From: Maribacter sp. PR1 | GTDB taxonomy: Bacteria > Bacteroidota > Bacteroidia > Flavobacteriales > Flavobacteriaceae | NCBI RefSeq assembly: GCF_028464145.1 | Contig: NZ_JAQPCG010000001.1 | Location: 496,001 to 560,000, forward strand | Direction of reading: 5' to 3' | Length of the DNA stretch: 64,000 bases | Part shown: positions 1 through 9,776 of the stretch, piece after piece | How the letters are laid out: the number at the start of each line of letters is the position of its first letter | How positions within the stretch are numbered: the first letter of the stretch is position 1 | Program-made: the position numbers and the translations under genes | The notes under the pieces: generated by a model | Database searches by the model: none | What the model was told of the DNA's origin: nothing | Seen by the model: the letters and a program-made list of their open reading frames with translations, nothing else

Positions 1-1
1 C

Positions 2-337
2 TATCAGAATGAAAATTCCAATTATGTATTCGGTATCACAAAAAAAGGAAAGGAAAACTATTTAGTTCTTCAGAAAAACAGTAAACCAAATTGGCGTGGC
101 GAAACAGTTTCTGAAATCATCGCAACGGAACCGATTGATTTGGATGGCCCAATTGACTTGAAAATATCAGCCGAAGGGGATGAATATCAATTCAGTTATG
201 CGGTAAACGGTTCGGATTTCAAAACGGTTGGCGGAACAGTTTCTGGAGATATTCTCTCTACTGATATTGCCGGAGGTTTTACCGGTGCCCTGTTAGGATT
301 GTATGCAACATCGGGTAACGACATAGTACTGGATTAG
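2..337 (+). CDS. Glycoside hydrolase family 43 enzyme, C-terminal fragment (5' end outside window)
   Basis: The reading frame is open from base 2 and ends at TAG 335-337, giving 111 C-terminal residues. They match the beta-sandwich (concanavalin A-like) domain that follows the five-bladed propeller in many GH43 beta-xylosidases and arabinofuranosidases: KISAEGDEYQFSYAVNGSDF and the hallmark GGFTGALLGLYATS near the end. In this family the C-terminal domain helps shape the active site. The catalytic propeller lies upstream of the window, so substrate cannot be read directly. The esterase genes that follow suggest a xylan-type substrate. An internal TTG at 140 is not a likely start because the domain continues upstream without a break. 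Confidence 0.8.
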   Translation, partial: YQNENSNYVFGITKKGKENYLVLQKNSKPNWRGETVSEIIATEPIDLDGPIDLKISAEGDEYQFSYAVNGSDFKTVGGTVSGDILSTDIAGGFTGALLGLYATSGNDIVLD

Positions 338-386
338 CACAATTAAATTTTTGAAAAGTACTTACCAAGTAACTTAAAATTGAACC

Positions 387-3116
387 ATGAAAAAAATAGT
401 TGGGCTACTGGTTTTAACCCTTTGCTTTTTTGCTTACAAAAAAGCATTTTCTCAAGACACGAATTTTCACATTTATCTCTGCTTTGGTCAATCGAACATG
501 CAGGGAGCGACCCGGGCAGAAGCTAGGGATACTATTCCGGTTCCCGGGTTTCAGATGATGAGCCCGATGGACTGTCCCGATTTAAATCGGACCATGGGAG
601 AATGGTATCCGGCCGTGCCCCCATTGGCGAGCTGCAATGCCGGACTCTCCCCTTCTGATTACTTTGGCCGTAAAATGGCAGAAAATGTACCTGTGGATGT
701 AAAAATAGGCGTCATCAATGTAGCCGTTGGGGGTTGTAAGATTGAACTGTACGACAAGGATAATTATGAGAGTTACGTTGAAACCGCTCCAGATTGGATG
801 CTCAACTGGATCAACGAATATGGAGGTAATCCTTATGGGCGATTAGTAGAACTGGCAAAAAAAGCCCAGAAAGATGGGGTAATAAAAGGAATTCTTTTGC
901 ATCAAGGGGAATCGAACACGGGAGATACCCTATGGCCTAAAAAAGTTAAAGGAGTATACGAGGATTTGTTGAAGGACCTCAACCTGGAAGGTGATAAAGT
1001 TCCGCTCTTGGCAGGTGAACTTCTAAGCGAGGACCAAAACGGAGCCTGCGCCAGCATGAATGAAATCATCAATACCTTGCCTGAGGTTATCCCCAATTCG
1101 TATGTAATTCCATCTGATGGTTGTGAAGGTATTCCAGATAGGTTACATTTTTCCGCCTCGGGATATCGTAAACTAGGGAAGCGTTATGCCGATCAGATGC
1201 TGAAGATTTTGGGCAACGGTCCAAAGAATCTTGAATTGAAGGCTACTAGTCCGGATGCTAAAATACAGTTGACGGTCAAAACAGAGAACGGAAGACCCAA
1301 CTATAGTCTTACTTACGATAATAAAGCTTTTCTTGTGAATGCACCATTAGGGCTTGATACTAATCTAGGGAATTTTACAAGGAACCTCATTTTAAAGGAT
1401 AGTTTGGTACAAACAACCATAAGTGATTCGTATTCCTTGGACAACATAAAGAAAAGTTCAGTTACCTATCAGGCCAACCAGGCGGTCTTTACATTTATGA
1501 AAGATGGTGTAAATGCCTTTGATTTAATCTTCAACATCAGTAATAACGATGTGGCTTTTCGGTATAAAATATATCCCCAGGAAGCCCATATTAGTGGTAT
1601 CGTAAAAGCTGAGGCTACCGGTTTCAGATTTCCGGAAAACACAACAAGTTTCTTATCGAACATGATGACTCCTATGACGGGTTTTGCCCGCACGGCACCC
1701 AGTTACGAAAGTGGTTATGGAGCGGATATCCCTGTTGAGAAAACAAGATCCAGGGAAGGATTTGTATTCCCAGGACTTTTCCATACGGAAAGTGACTTGT
1801 GGGTATTGGTCAGCGAAACGGGGGTCCATAGTCAATATCCAGCATCCCACTTGAGTAATTTTAAAGAAGGGGTTTTTACGGTAGATTTTCCCAGCGAAAG
1901 ACAAAATAACGGATTTGGAAGTTCCGGAGCGCAAATGGGCCTGCCCGGCTTTACCCCCTGGAGAACGATTACGGTGGGAGAAATCTTAAAGCCGATTGTA
2001 GAAACCACAATTCCCTTTGATGTGATAAAACCTTTGTACAAACCTAGCAAGGATTATCAATACGGGCGGGGAACTTGGAGCTGGATTATCTGGCAAGATG
2101 CCAGCATGAACTATGAAGATCAGGTTAAATATATTGACTTGGCTTCCGAAATAGGCTATGAGTACATCTTAATCGATGCATGGTGGGACAAAAACATAGG
2201 TTATGATAAAATGAAAACATTGATTTCTTATGCTAAAAGTAAAGGCGTAGACGTATTTCTATGGTACAATTCTAACGGTACCGTAAACGATGCGTTTCAA
2301 ACCCCCAAAAACAAAATGAACACATCCATAGCCCGTAAAAAGGAGATGAAATGGTTGAAAGAAGTTGGGGTCAAAGGTATTAAGGCCGATTTTTTCGGAG
2401 GCGATAAACAAGAAACCATGCGTTTATATGTGGATATCTTATCCGATGCCAATGACTACGGACTGATGGTAGTTTTTCACGGGGCTACTTTACCTCGCGG
2501 ATGGGAACGGATGTTCCCCAACTTTGCAGGAAGTGAAGCAGTTTTGGCTTCGGAAATGTTAGTATTTTCAGAAGATGTTCGCCAAAAGGAAGCGTTTTAT
2601 GCGACGCTTCATCCTTTTATGAGAAACAGCGTGGGTAGTATGGAATTTGGCGGAACGGTACTCAACAAATTTTTTAACAAAGGAAATGAAAAAGGTCAAA
2701 AACGATTGACAAGTGATGTATTCCAATTGGCAACCGCTGTGCTCTATCAAAATCCAGTTCAGTTCTTCGCGTTGACTCCTAACAACTTGACGGATACCCC
2801 AAATTGGGCCTTGGATTTCATGAAAAGTGTTCCCACCACATGGGATGAAACTCTTTATTTGGATGGCTATCCTGGAAAATATGTGATACTGGCTAGAAGA
2901 CACGGGCAGAAATGGTATATCGTGGGCTTAAATGCTCAAGAAGATACGGTGCAACTAAATCTCACCCTGCCCATGTTTGAAAAAGGTGATGAGCTCACCG
3001 TATTCCAAGATGATGCACAATTGAATGGTAGGATGGAAAGCATCAAACTAAAAAGGAACAAACAAGTCGATATCGAAATTCCAAGTAAGGGCGGAATCAT
3101 ATTTAAAAACCAATAA
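387..3116 (+). CDS. CE6/SASA carbohydrate esterase fused to GH97 glycosidase, secreted
   Basis: A 909-residue protein with a signal peptide (residues 1-22). Residues 27-275 form an SGNH-type acetylesterase of the SASA/CE6 type: FGQSNMQG with candidate nucleophile Ser36, HQGESN at 172-177, and DRLH with Asp251/His254. Residues 282-909 are GH97: an N-terminal beta-sandwich, then a barrel opening at RGTWSWIIWQDAS (561-573), with GIKADFFGGDKQ at 664-675 and PNFAGSEAV at 711-719. Asp668 and Glu717 sit about where retaining GH97 enzymes keep nucleophile and acid/base; this mapping is by eye. GH97 members act on alpha-glucosidic or alpha-galactosidic bonds, so the protein probably deacetylates and trims an alpha-linked decoration of one polysaccharide. 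It lies 49 bp after the GH43 gene. Confidence 0.85.
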   Translation: MKKIVGLLVLTLCFFAYKKAFSQDTNFHIYLCFGQSNMQGATRAEARDTIPVPGFQMMSPMDCPDLNRTMGEWYPAVPPLASCNAGLSPSDYFGRKMAENVPVDVKIGVINVAVGGCKIELYDKDNYESYVETAPDWMLNWINEYGGNPYGRLVELAKKAQKDGVIKGILLHQGESNTGDTLWPKKVKGVYEDLLKDLNLEGDKVPLLAGELLSEDQNGACASMNEIINTLPEVIPNSYVIPSDGCEGIPDRLHFSASGYRKLGKRYADQMLKILGNGPKNLELKATSPDAKIQLTVKTENGRPNYSLTYDNKAFLVNAPLGLDTNLGNFTRNLILKDSLVQTTISDSYSLDNIKKSSVTYQANQAVFTFMKDGVNAFDLIFNISNNDVAFRYKIYPQEAHISGIVKAEATGFRFPENTTSFLSNMMTPMTGFARTAPSYESGYGADIPVEKTRSREGFVFPGLFHTESDLWVLVSETGVHSQYPASHLSNFKEGVFTVDFPSERQNNGFGSSGAQMGLPGFTPWRTITVGEILKPIVETTIPFDVIKPLYKPSKDYQYGRGTWSWIIWQDASMNYEDQVKYIDLASEIGYEYILIDAWWDKNIGYDKMKTLISYAKSKGVDVFLWYNSNGTVNDAFQTPKNKMNTSIARKKEMKWLKEVGVKGIKADFFGGDKQETMRLYVDILSDANDYGLMVVFHGATLPRGWERMFPNFAGSEAVLASEMLVFSEDVRQKEAFYATLHPFMRNSVGSMEFGGTVLNKFFNKGNEKGQKRLTSDVFQLATAVLYQNPVQFFALTPNNLTDTPNWALDFMKSVPTTWDETLYLDGYPGKYVILARRHGQKWYIVGLNAQEDTVQLNLTLPMFEKGDELTVFQDDAQLNGRMESIKLKRNKQVDIEIPSKGGIIFKNQ

Positions 3117-3138
3117 GACGCCGAACTTAAAACCATAA

Positions 3139-5079
<1,941 letters not shown>

Positions 5080-5179
5080 TGACCACTATTTATGGTGTTA
5101 ATAAATTCAATAGGAACAACCTTTAAGAAAATCAAATAGCAGAATTAAACTAATTTTAAAATCATTAAAACGACACACT

Positions 5180-6130
5180 ATGTTACACAAATTTAGATCC
5201 GCATTTTTCGGCATGTTATCGCTCATTGCCATATCGGCCTACACACAAGACGGAACCATCTACCCACTTGAGGCCCCTTCGGAGCCCAATGCCATTCCAC
5301 TCAAAACCGGCGGGGTGGATGACCAACCCGCATCAGAATCCTGGTTTAAACAGTGGGGCGACCCTATGGCAAGAAATATCACAAAAGCGACTTTGACCCC
5401 TTTTCTTCCAGAGCCTGGAAAAGCTAACGGAGCAGCGGTCATTGTGGCTCCCGGTGGTGGCTTCAGATGGCTTTCCCTTGGCAACGAGGGGTGGGAAGTC
5501 GCAGATGCACTTGCAAAACAAGGATATGCTGCGTTTGTTCTTAAATACCGCCTGCATCCTACGGCAGACTCACTTGATGATTTTACGGCTTGGATGAACC
5601 GTCCCCGTCCTCCTGCGCCTGCACCTGCAGAAACTTCTGATAATGAAAAGGAAGAAACACCTGCACCCCCAAGAGAATGGGACTTGTCAAACCAACTCGA
5701 GGATGCGGAGGCTGCATACGCCATGATTGTTAAACGTGCCAAGGAGTGGGGCGTTGATACCGATAGAATTGGAATGATCGGCTTTTCAGCAGGGGCCGGA
5801 CTTACTATGCATTCAACGCTACATTCAAAAATAATGAAATTAGCCTTTATAGGCCCAATTTATGGTGGCATGGGACCTGTTGAAGTACCCGAGAATGCCC
5901 CACCAATGTTCAATGTAATTGCCAGCGATGACTTTCTTTTTAGAGGTCAGTTTGGGGTTATAGATTCATGGTACAAAGCGGGTATTCCCGTAGAATTCCA
6001 TCTCTATCAAAACGGTGGACATGGTTTTGGTCTAGGAAATCCGAACCGTACGAGCAATCGTTGGTTTGATGCCTTTATGCATTGGTTGGACGTCAATGGT
6101 TTTCAATCGAAAATGACAGCAGAAAAATAG
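5180..6130 (+). CDS. Secreted alpha/beta hydrolase, probable acetylxylan-type esterase
   Basis: A 316-residue protein with a signal peptide (about 1-22) and an alpha/beta-hydrolase fold: oxyanion-hole segment VAPGGGFRWLS, nucleophile elbow GFSAGAG, and C-terminal NGGHGFG with the catalytic His. This resembles the BD-FAE/Axe-like esterases often annotated as endo-1,4-beta-xylanase in polysaccharide loci. A Pro/Ala/Glu-rich insert at about residues 140-170 looks like a flexible linker inside the cap region. It is the last gene of the carbohydrate block, and a hairpin terminator follows at 6187-6215. Exact ester substrate unknown; acetyl groups on xylan fit the neighbours. Confidence 0.75.
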   Translation: MLHKFRSAFFGMLSLIAISAYTQDGTIYPLEAPSEPNAIPLKTGGVDDQPASESWFKQWGDPMARNITKATLTPFLPEPGKANGAAVIVAPGGGFRWLSLGNEGWEVADALAKQGYAAFVLKYRLHPTADSLDDFTAWMNRPRPPAPAPAETSDNEKEETPAPPREWDLSNQLEDAEAAYAMIVKRAKEWGVDTDRIGMIGFSAGAGLTMHSTLHSKIMKLAFIGPIYGGMGPVEVPENAPPMFNVIASDDFLFRGQFGVIDSWYKAGIPVEFHLYQNGGHGFGLGNPNRTSNRWFDAFMHWLDVNGFQSKMTAEK

Positions 6131-6186
6131 GGTGATTAGATATTTAATAACCATATAACTAGATGGACTATCGTTCTAATCAAAAT

Positions 6187-6215
6187 AAAAAAGCCGACTC
6201 CTAAAAGTCGGCTTT
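6187..6215. terminator. Intrinsic terminator hairpin, bidirectional
   Basis: Perfect 10-bp stem AAAGCCGACT / AGTCGGCTTT (6190-6199 / 6206-6215) with a six-base loop, flanked by an A run on the left and T-rich sequence on the right. It closes the carbohydrate gene block on the plus strand. On the minus strand it occupies the same place relative to tRNA-3' copy 1 that the AAACCTC/GAGGTTT hairpins occupy relative to copy 2 and the intact tRNA. Confidence 0.8.
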
Positions 6216-6238
6216 CCCTTTGTACAGGCGGAGAGACT

Positions 6239-6257
6239 CCCCTCGGCTTCGCTCGGG
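6239..6257. repeat. REP-like GC-rich imperfect palindrome, copy 1
   Basis: CCCCTCGGCTTCGCTCGGG, whose reverse complement fits the CCC(T)GAGCnnAGyCGAnGGG pattern of short intergenic palindromes common in flavobacterial genomes. It stands out as GC-rich in an AT-rich spacer. A second copy lies at 6362-6380 and a divergent relative at 12544-12563. Confidence 0.55.
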
Positions 6258-6308
6258 ATAAACTTCTCGCCTCTCCTTAATTATGTAACCAAACCAATAG
6301 TATGAAGT

Positions 6309-6338
6309 AAAAAAACCTCCCGATTTCTCAAGAGGTTT
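6309..6338 (-). terminator. Duplicated tRNA-Leu terminator hairpin (unit 1)
   Basis: Stem AAACCTC (6313-6319) / GAGGTTT (6332-6338) preceded by seven A on the plus strand, which is a T run on the minus strand. It is a copy of the true tRNA terminator at 6432-6460 and sits beside the second 3' tRNA fragment. Confidence 0.65.
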
Positions 6339-6361
6339 CCCTTTGTACAGGCTGAGAGACT

Positions 6362-6380
6362 CCCCTCGGCTTCGCTCGGG
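6362..6380. repeat. REP-like GC-rich imperfect palindrome, copy 2
   Basis: Identical to the element at 6239-6257, carried inside repeat unit 2. Confidence 0.55.
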
Positions 6381-6431
6381 ATAAACTTCTCGCCTCTCCT
6401 TAATTATGTAACCAAACCAATAGTATGAAGT

Positions 6432-6460
6432 AAAAAACCTCCCGATTTCTCAAGAGGTTT
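6432..6460 (-). terminator. Intrinsic terminator of tRNA-Leu
   Basis: On the minus strand, 7 nt after the mature 3' end of the tRNA: stem AAACCTC/GAGGTTT (6454-6460 / 6435-6441) followed by a T run (complement of the six A at 6432-6437). Confidence 0.75.
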
Positions 6461-6467
6461 CCCTTTG

Positions 6468-6549
6468 TACAGGCGGAGAGACTCGAACTCTCACACCTTG
6501 CGGCACTAGATCCTAAGTCTAGCGTGTCTACCAATTCCACCACGCCTGC
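6468..6549 (-). tRNA. tRNA-Leu (anticodon UAG)
   Basis: 82-nt type II tRNA on the minus strand. The acceptor arm is GCAGGCG / CGCCTGT (first pair G-U) and the discriminator is A. The D arm contains GTGGAATTGGTAGACAC. The anticodon stem CTAGA/TCTAG holds loop CTTAGGA with anticodon TAG. A long variable arm TGCCGCAAGGTGT is followed by T arm GAGAG-TTCGAGT-CTCTC. The CCA end is not encoded: CAAAGGG follows the discriminator. It is the only RNA gene seen in the window. Confidence 0.95.
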
Positions 6550-6570
6550 ATTTCCGTTAAAAACGGGATG

Positions 6571-6578
6571 CAAATATA
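6571..6578 (-). promoter_or_regulatory. Probable -7 promoter element of tRNA-Leu
   Basis: TATATTTG on the minus strand matches the Bacteroidota -7 consensus TAnnTTTG and lies 21 nt upstream of the tRNA 5' end. The -33 region is only a weak TTTA about 19 nt further upstream. Confidence 0.5.
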
Positions 6579-6751
6579 AAGCAAAAATTCAATTCTCTAA
6601 ATTTTCATGTGTTTATATTTATTGTTTTTCATAGGTCACATATAACATCTATATCTACTCTTCCGCTGTGCACTTAAAAATTTACAATGAATGTTTCAAT
6701 CATTAAATTCGAGCTTTTTGTATTTTTAAGTAGTTTATCCAAAAATTTTAA

Positions 6752-8140
6752 ATGAAAAACGTAAAAGAATACATCGCCAATCACAAAGACCGCTTTCTTA
6801 CAGAACTCATTGAACTCCTAAAAATACCCTCCATTAGTGCCGATTCGGCATTCTCCCAAGATGTACTGGACACCGCAGATGCCGTAAAACTGGCCCTGGA
6901 AAATGCTGGATGTGACATAGTGGAAATACACGAGACCGATGGTTACCCTATCGTATATGGTGAAAAGATTATTGATAAAAATCTCCCTACCGTTCTGGTT
7001 TATGGGCATTATGACGTTCAACCCCCAGACCCCATGGATTTATGGAACTCTCCACCATTTGAACCGGTGATTAGGAAAACGGAGCTGCATCCTGAAGGTG
7101 CAATTTTTGCTAGAGGAGCCTGTGATGATAAGGGTCAAATGTATATGCATGTAAAGGCGTTGGAGTTCATGGTCAAAACCGACCAATTACCCTGCAATAT
7201 CAAATTTATGATTGAAGGCGAAGAAGAGGTTGGCAGTAATAATTTGGCCACATATGTTTCGGAAAACAAGGAAAAACTGAAAAATGACGTCATATTAATT
7301 TCCGATACGGGAATGATTGCCAATGATGTACCCTCCATCACCACGGGACTTCGAGGTTTAAGTTATGTGGAAGTCGAGGTAACCGGACCCAATCGGGACC
7401 TTCATTCCGGATTGTACGGCGGTGCCGTGGCCAACCCTATAAATATTCTGGCCAAGATGATTGCCAGCCTGCATGATGAAAACAACCATATCACCATTCC
7501 GGGATTTTATGACAAGGTAGAACAGCTTTCAGATGCGGAACGTGCCGAAATGGCAAAAGCACCTTTTTCCTTGGAAGCATATCAAAAATCAATGGACATT
7601 GAATCCGTAAACGGTGAAAAAGGCTATACGACCAATGAAAGAAACTCCATAAGACCCACTTTGGATGTCAACGGTATTTGGGGAGGTTATATTGGTGAAG
7701 GTGCAAAAACAGTTATTGCCAGCAAGGCCTATGCAAAAATTTCCATGCGTCTGGTACCCCATCAGGATTGGAGGGAAATTACGGAACTGTTCAAAAATCA
7801 TTTTGAATCCATAGCCCCAAAAGGTGTCAGGGTGAAAGTAAAACCGCACCACGGTGGCCAAGGCTACGTTACGCCAATAGATACCGATGGCTATCAAGCA
7901 GCTTCCAAGGCCTATGAATCCACCTTTGGAAAAAAACCAATTCCACAACGCAGTGGTGGCAGCATCCCTATAGTGTCCCTATTTGAAAAGGAATTGGATA
8001 GCAAAACAATTCTTATGGGATTTGGGTTGGATAGTGATGCCATTCATTCACCAAACGAACATTTCGGTGTTTGGAATTATTTAAAAGGAATTGAAACCAT
8101 ACCCTATTTCTTCGAATACTTTGCACAAAGTAAAGGGTAG
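6752..8140 (+). CDS. M20 family metallodipeptidase
   Basis: 462 residues, cytoplasmic (no signal peptide). M20/CPG2-type zinc peptidase motifs are complete: GHYDVQP (85-91), ARGACDDKG (120-128), general-base segment EGEEEVGS (155-162), and a dimerisation-domain motif LHSGLYGG. The length and spacing fit the CNDP-like dipeptidase group, which hydrolyses dipeptides with two metal ions. It stands 200 bp after the tRNA and is followed by a secreted esterase 22 bp downstream, so the two may be co-transcribed. Confidence 0.85.
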   Translation: MKNVKEYIANHKDRFLTELIELLKIPSISADSAFSQDVLDTADAVKLALENAGCDIVEIHETDGYPIVYGEKIIDKNLPTVLVYGHYDVQPPDPMDLWNSPPFEPVIRKTELHPEGAIFARGACDDKGQMYMHVKALEFMVKTDQLPCNIKFMIEGEEEVGSNNLATYVSENKEKLKNDVILISDTGMIANDVPSITTGLRGLSYVEVEVTGPNRDLHSGLYGGAVANPINILAKMIASLHDENNHITIPGFYDKVEQLSDAERAEMAKAPFSLEAYQKSMDIESVNGEKGYTTNERNSIRPTLDVNGIWGGYIGEGAKTVIASKAYAKISMRLVPHQDWREITELFKNHFESIAPKGVRVKVKPHHGGQGYVTPIDTDGYQAASKAYESTFGKKPIPQRSGGSIPIVSLFEKELDSKTILMGFGLDSDAIHSPNEHFGVWNYLKGIETIPYFFEYFAQSKG

Positions 8141-8162
8141 TAAAATTTTTAAATACTGGATT

Positions 8163-9050
8163 ATGAAAACTTCATTGAACAGTTCAAAATCATTACCCAT
8201 CCTATCCGTCCTATTTTTTATATTCAGTACTCATGTAGGGTTAGGCCAGGAAATGTCATACACACTACTTGAGGATTCAAAACCTCAGCCTAACGTTCCT
8301 AAAGGAACCGTTACCAAACATGTTTTTAAAAGTGACCTGTTCGAAGGAACCATCAGGGAATATTATGTTTACGTGCCGCAGCAGTATAGGAAAGACCAAC
8401 CGGCGGCCTTAATGATATTTCAGGATGGACATGCCTATGTAAAAGAAGATGGCGACTTTAAGACACCTACAGTTTTCGACAACCTCATCCATAAAAAAGA
8501 AATGCCCGTTACCATCGGTATTTTTATCAATCCGGGACATCAATCCTCGGAACTACCTGAAAATCCTTTTAAAGCTAGTAACCGAAGTTGGGAATATGAT
8601 GAATTAAGTGATCTTTACTCCCGATTTTTAATCGAGGAAATTATTCCTGAGGTAGCAAAGAACTATAATTTGACCTCCGACCCTAAAATGCGTGCTATTT
8701 GCGGACTTTCCTCGGGTGGTATCTGTGCATTTACGGCAGCTTGGGAGCGCCCCGATTATTTTTATAGGGTGCTGAGCCATATTGGAAGTTTTACGAATAT
8801 TCGGGGTGGTCATAACTATCCGTCGATGATCAGAAGGCATACAAAGAGAAATATTAAAGTGTATTTGCAGGATGGTTCCGGGGATTTGAACAATCAATAT
8901 GGCAATTGGTGGTTGGCCAATCAACAATTGGCTTCTTCTCTGGAATTCAGGGATTATGACTACATTTTTGTAGAAGGAACGGGTGGCCACAACGGAAAAC
9001 ATGGAGGAGCTATATTCTCAGAGGCCTTAAAATGGTTGTGGAAGGACTGA
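8163..9050 (+). CDS. Secreted esterase (enterochelin esterase/CE1-like)
   Basis: I chose ATG 8163 because it opens directly on a signal peptide (MKTSLNSSKSLPILSVLFFI, cleavage near GLGQ). A longer frame from 8091 would place 24 residues before it and overlap the M20 gene by 50 bp. The 295-residue product has YYVYVPQQY, FQDGHAY, nucleophile elbow GLSSGG and a C-terminal GTGGHNGKHGG with a likely catalytic His. This is the pattern of the esterase D/enterochelin-esterase group of alpha/beta hydrolases. Substrate unknown; sugar esters or siderophore esters are both possible. Confidence 0.75.
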   Translation: MKTSLNSSKSLPILSVLFFIFSTHVGLGQEMSYTLLEDSKPQPNVPKGTVTKHVFKSDLFEGTIREYYVYVPQQYRKDQPAALMIFQDGHAYVKEDGDFKTPTVFDNLIHKKEMPVTIGIFINPGHQSSELPENPFKASNRSWEYDELSDLYSRFLIEEIIPEVAKNYNLTSDPKMRAICGLSSGGICAFTAAWERPDYFYRVLSHIGSFTNIRGGHNYPSMIRRHTKRNIKVYLQDGSGDLNNQYGNWWLANQQLASSLEFRDYDYIFVEGTGGHNGKHGGAIFSEALKWLWKD

Positions 9051-9060
9051 AAAATTAAAC

Positions 9061-9639
9061 CTAAACCTTCTTCACATATTTTGTGATGATAACGATTTGC
9101 TGACCATCTACCTTGCCCTCGATATATTCCGCATTTTCATGGTCCAAGGAAATCCTGCGCACCGCTGTCCCTTGTTTGGCAACCATACTAGAACCTTTGA
9201 CCTTTAAATCTTTGATTAACACCACGGAATCGCCATTCTCCAAAATAGCGCCATTAGCATCCCTGTGTATTATTTTGTCAGCTTCAGCTACACCTTCTCC
9301 GGTTGCTTTGGCCCATTCCAAAGTTTCACCCTCCAAATACATCATATCCAAAAGGTCTTGTGGCCACCCTTCAGACTTTAAGCGGGAGAGCATTCTCCAC
9401 GCCAACACCTTTACAGCATCGTGCTCGCTCCACATACTATCGTTTAAGCAACGCCAATGATTTGAATCCGTGGCATCAGGGTTTTCAATCTGTTCCATAC
9501 AAGTATTACAGGCCAATACGCTTCCATCAAAACCTCCAGTCGAGACTGGTGGTACTTCATACACGTAAAGATTGTCAGTAGCACCACATAACTCGCAGAC
9601 ATTACCACTCCTATTTTGTAAATCTTCTAATAACCCCAT
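9061..9639 (-). CDS. PhnA-domain protein (YjdM-like)
   Basis: 192 residues. The N-terminal zinc-ribbon-like part has CELCG (16-20) and CNTC (44-47); the C-terminal third carries the PhnA/YjdM signature RDANGAILENGDSVVLIKDL and KGSS...KQGT. Despite the historical name, PhnA-domain proteins have no firm role in phosphonate use. It is convergent with the esterase gene (10-bp gap) and ends upstream of the BlaI promoter region. The middle segment (about 55-115) is specific to the longer flavobacterial form. Confidence 0.8.
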   Translation of the reverse strand: MGLLEDLQNRSGNVCELCGATDNLYVYEVPPVSTGGFDGSVLACNTCMEQIENPDATDSNHWRCLNDSMWSEHDAVKVLAWRMLSRLKSEGWPQDLLDMMYLEGETLEWAKATGEGVAEADKIIHRDANGAILENGDSVVLIKDLKVKGSSMVAKQGTAVRRISLDHENAEYIEGKVDGQQIVIITKYVKKV

Positions 9640-9713
9640 TCGTATTAAATTTTAAATCAGGCAAACATACCGCTTTAGGATAATTATTTCTTGAATTGAA
9701 ACAAAAATTAAAC

Positions 9714-9775
9714 TCTACATTTGTAGAAATAAAATATTTACTCTATGTTTGTAGAACAAATTCTAAATGTGTAGA
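9714..9775 (+). promoter_or_regulatory. Triple BlaI-type operator over a canonical core promoter (system 1)
   Basis: Three 14-bp inverted repeats of form TCTAnnnnnnTAGA: TCTACATTTGTAGA (9714-9727, perfect), TCTATGTTTGTAGA (9742-9755) and TCTAAATGTGTAGA (9762-9775). A Bacteroidota promoter, TTTG (9720-9723), 20 nt, TATGTTTG (9744-9751), is embedded so that repeat 1 covers -33, repeat 2 covers -7 and repeat 3 covers the start region just before ATG 9777. The TACA/TGTA core resembles known BlaI/MecI operators. Binding here would block transcription, so autorepression by the adjacent BlaI is inferred. Confidence 0.8.
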
Positions 9776-9776
9776 A

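Larger units (their letters stand above)
6216..6338. repeat. Tandem repeat unit 1 (123 bp) with tRNA-Leu 3' end fragment
   Basis: Begins CCCTTTGTACAGGCGGAGAG. Bases 6223-6239 are identical to the last 17 nt of the tRNA-Leu gene (T-arm 3' side and acceptor strand). Then come a REP-like palindrome (6239-6257), about 55 bp of AT-rich sequence and a terminator hairpin (6309-6338). The unit is nearly identical to unit 2. Confidence 0.9.
6339..6460. repeat. Tandem repeat unit 2 (122 bp) with tRNA-Leu 3' end fragment
   Basis: Second copy of the unit at 6216-6338. It differs by one base in the tRNA fragment (GGCTG for GGCGG at about 6354) and by one A fewer in the A run. The tRNA-like fragment is 6346-6362, the REP-like palindrome 6362-6380, and the terminator 6432-6460. 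The intact tRNA follows directly. Confidence 0.9.

Noticed and set aside
5260-5742. 160-residue open frame on the minus strand inside the secreted hydrolase gene
   Set aside because: Low-complexity Ser/Ala/Gly product that mirrors the Pro/Ala-rich linker of the real plus-strand gene; no start context or family resemblance.
8091-8162. Upstream extension of the esterase gene
   Set aside because: Would overlap the M20 gene by 50 bp and bury the signal peptide behind 24 unrelated residues.
9696-9776. Upstream extension of the first blaI gene
   Set aside because: The stretch contains the promoter and the three operators, so it cannot be translated from that promoter.
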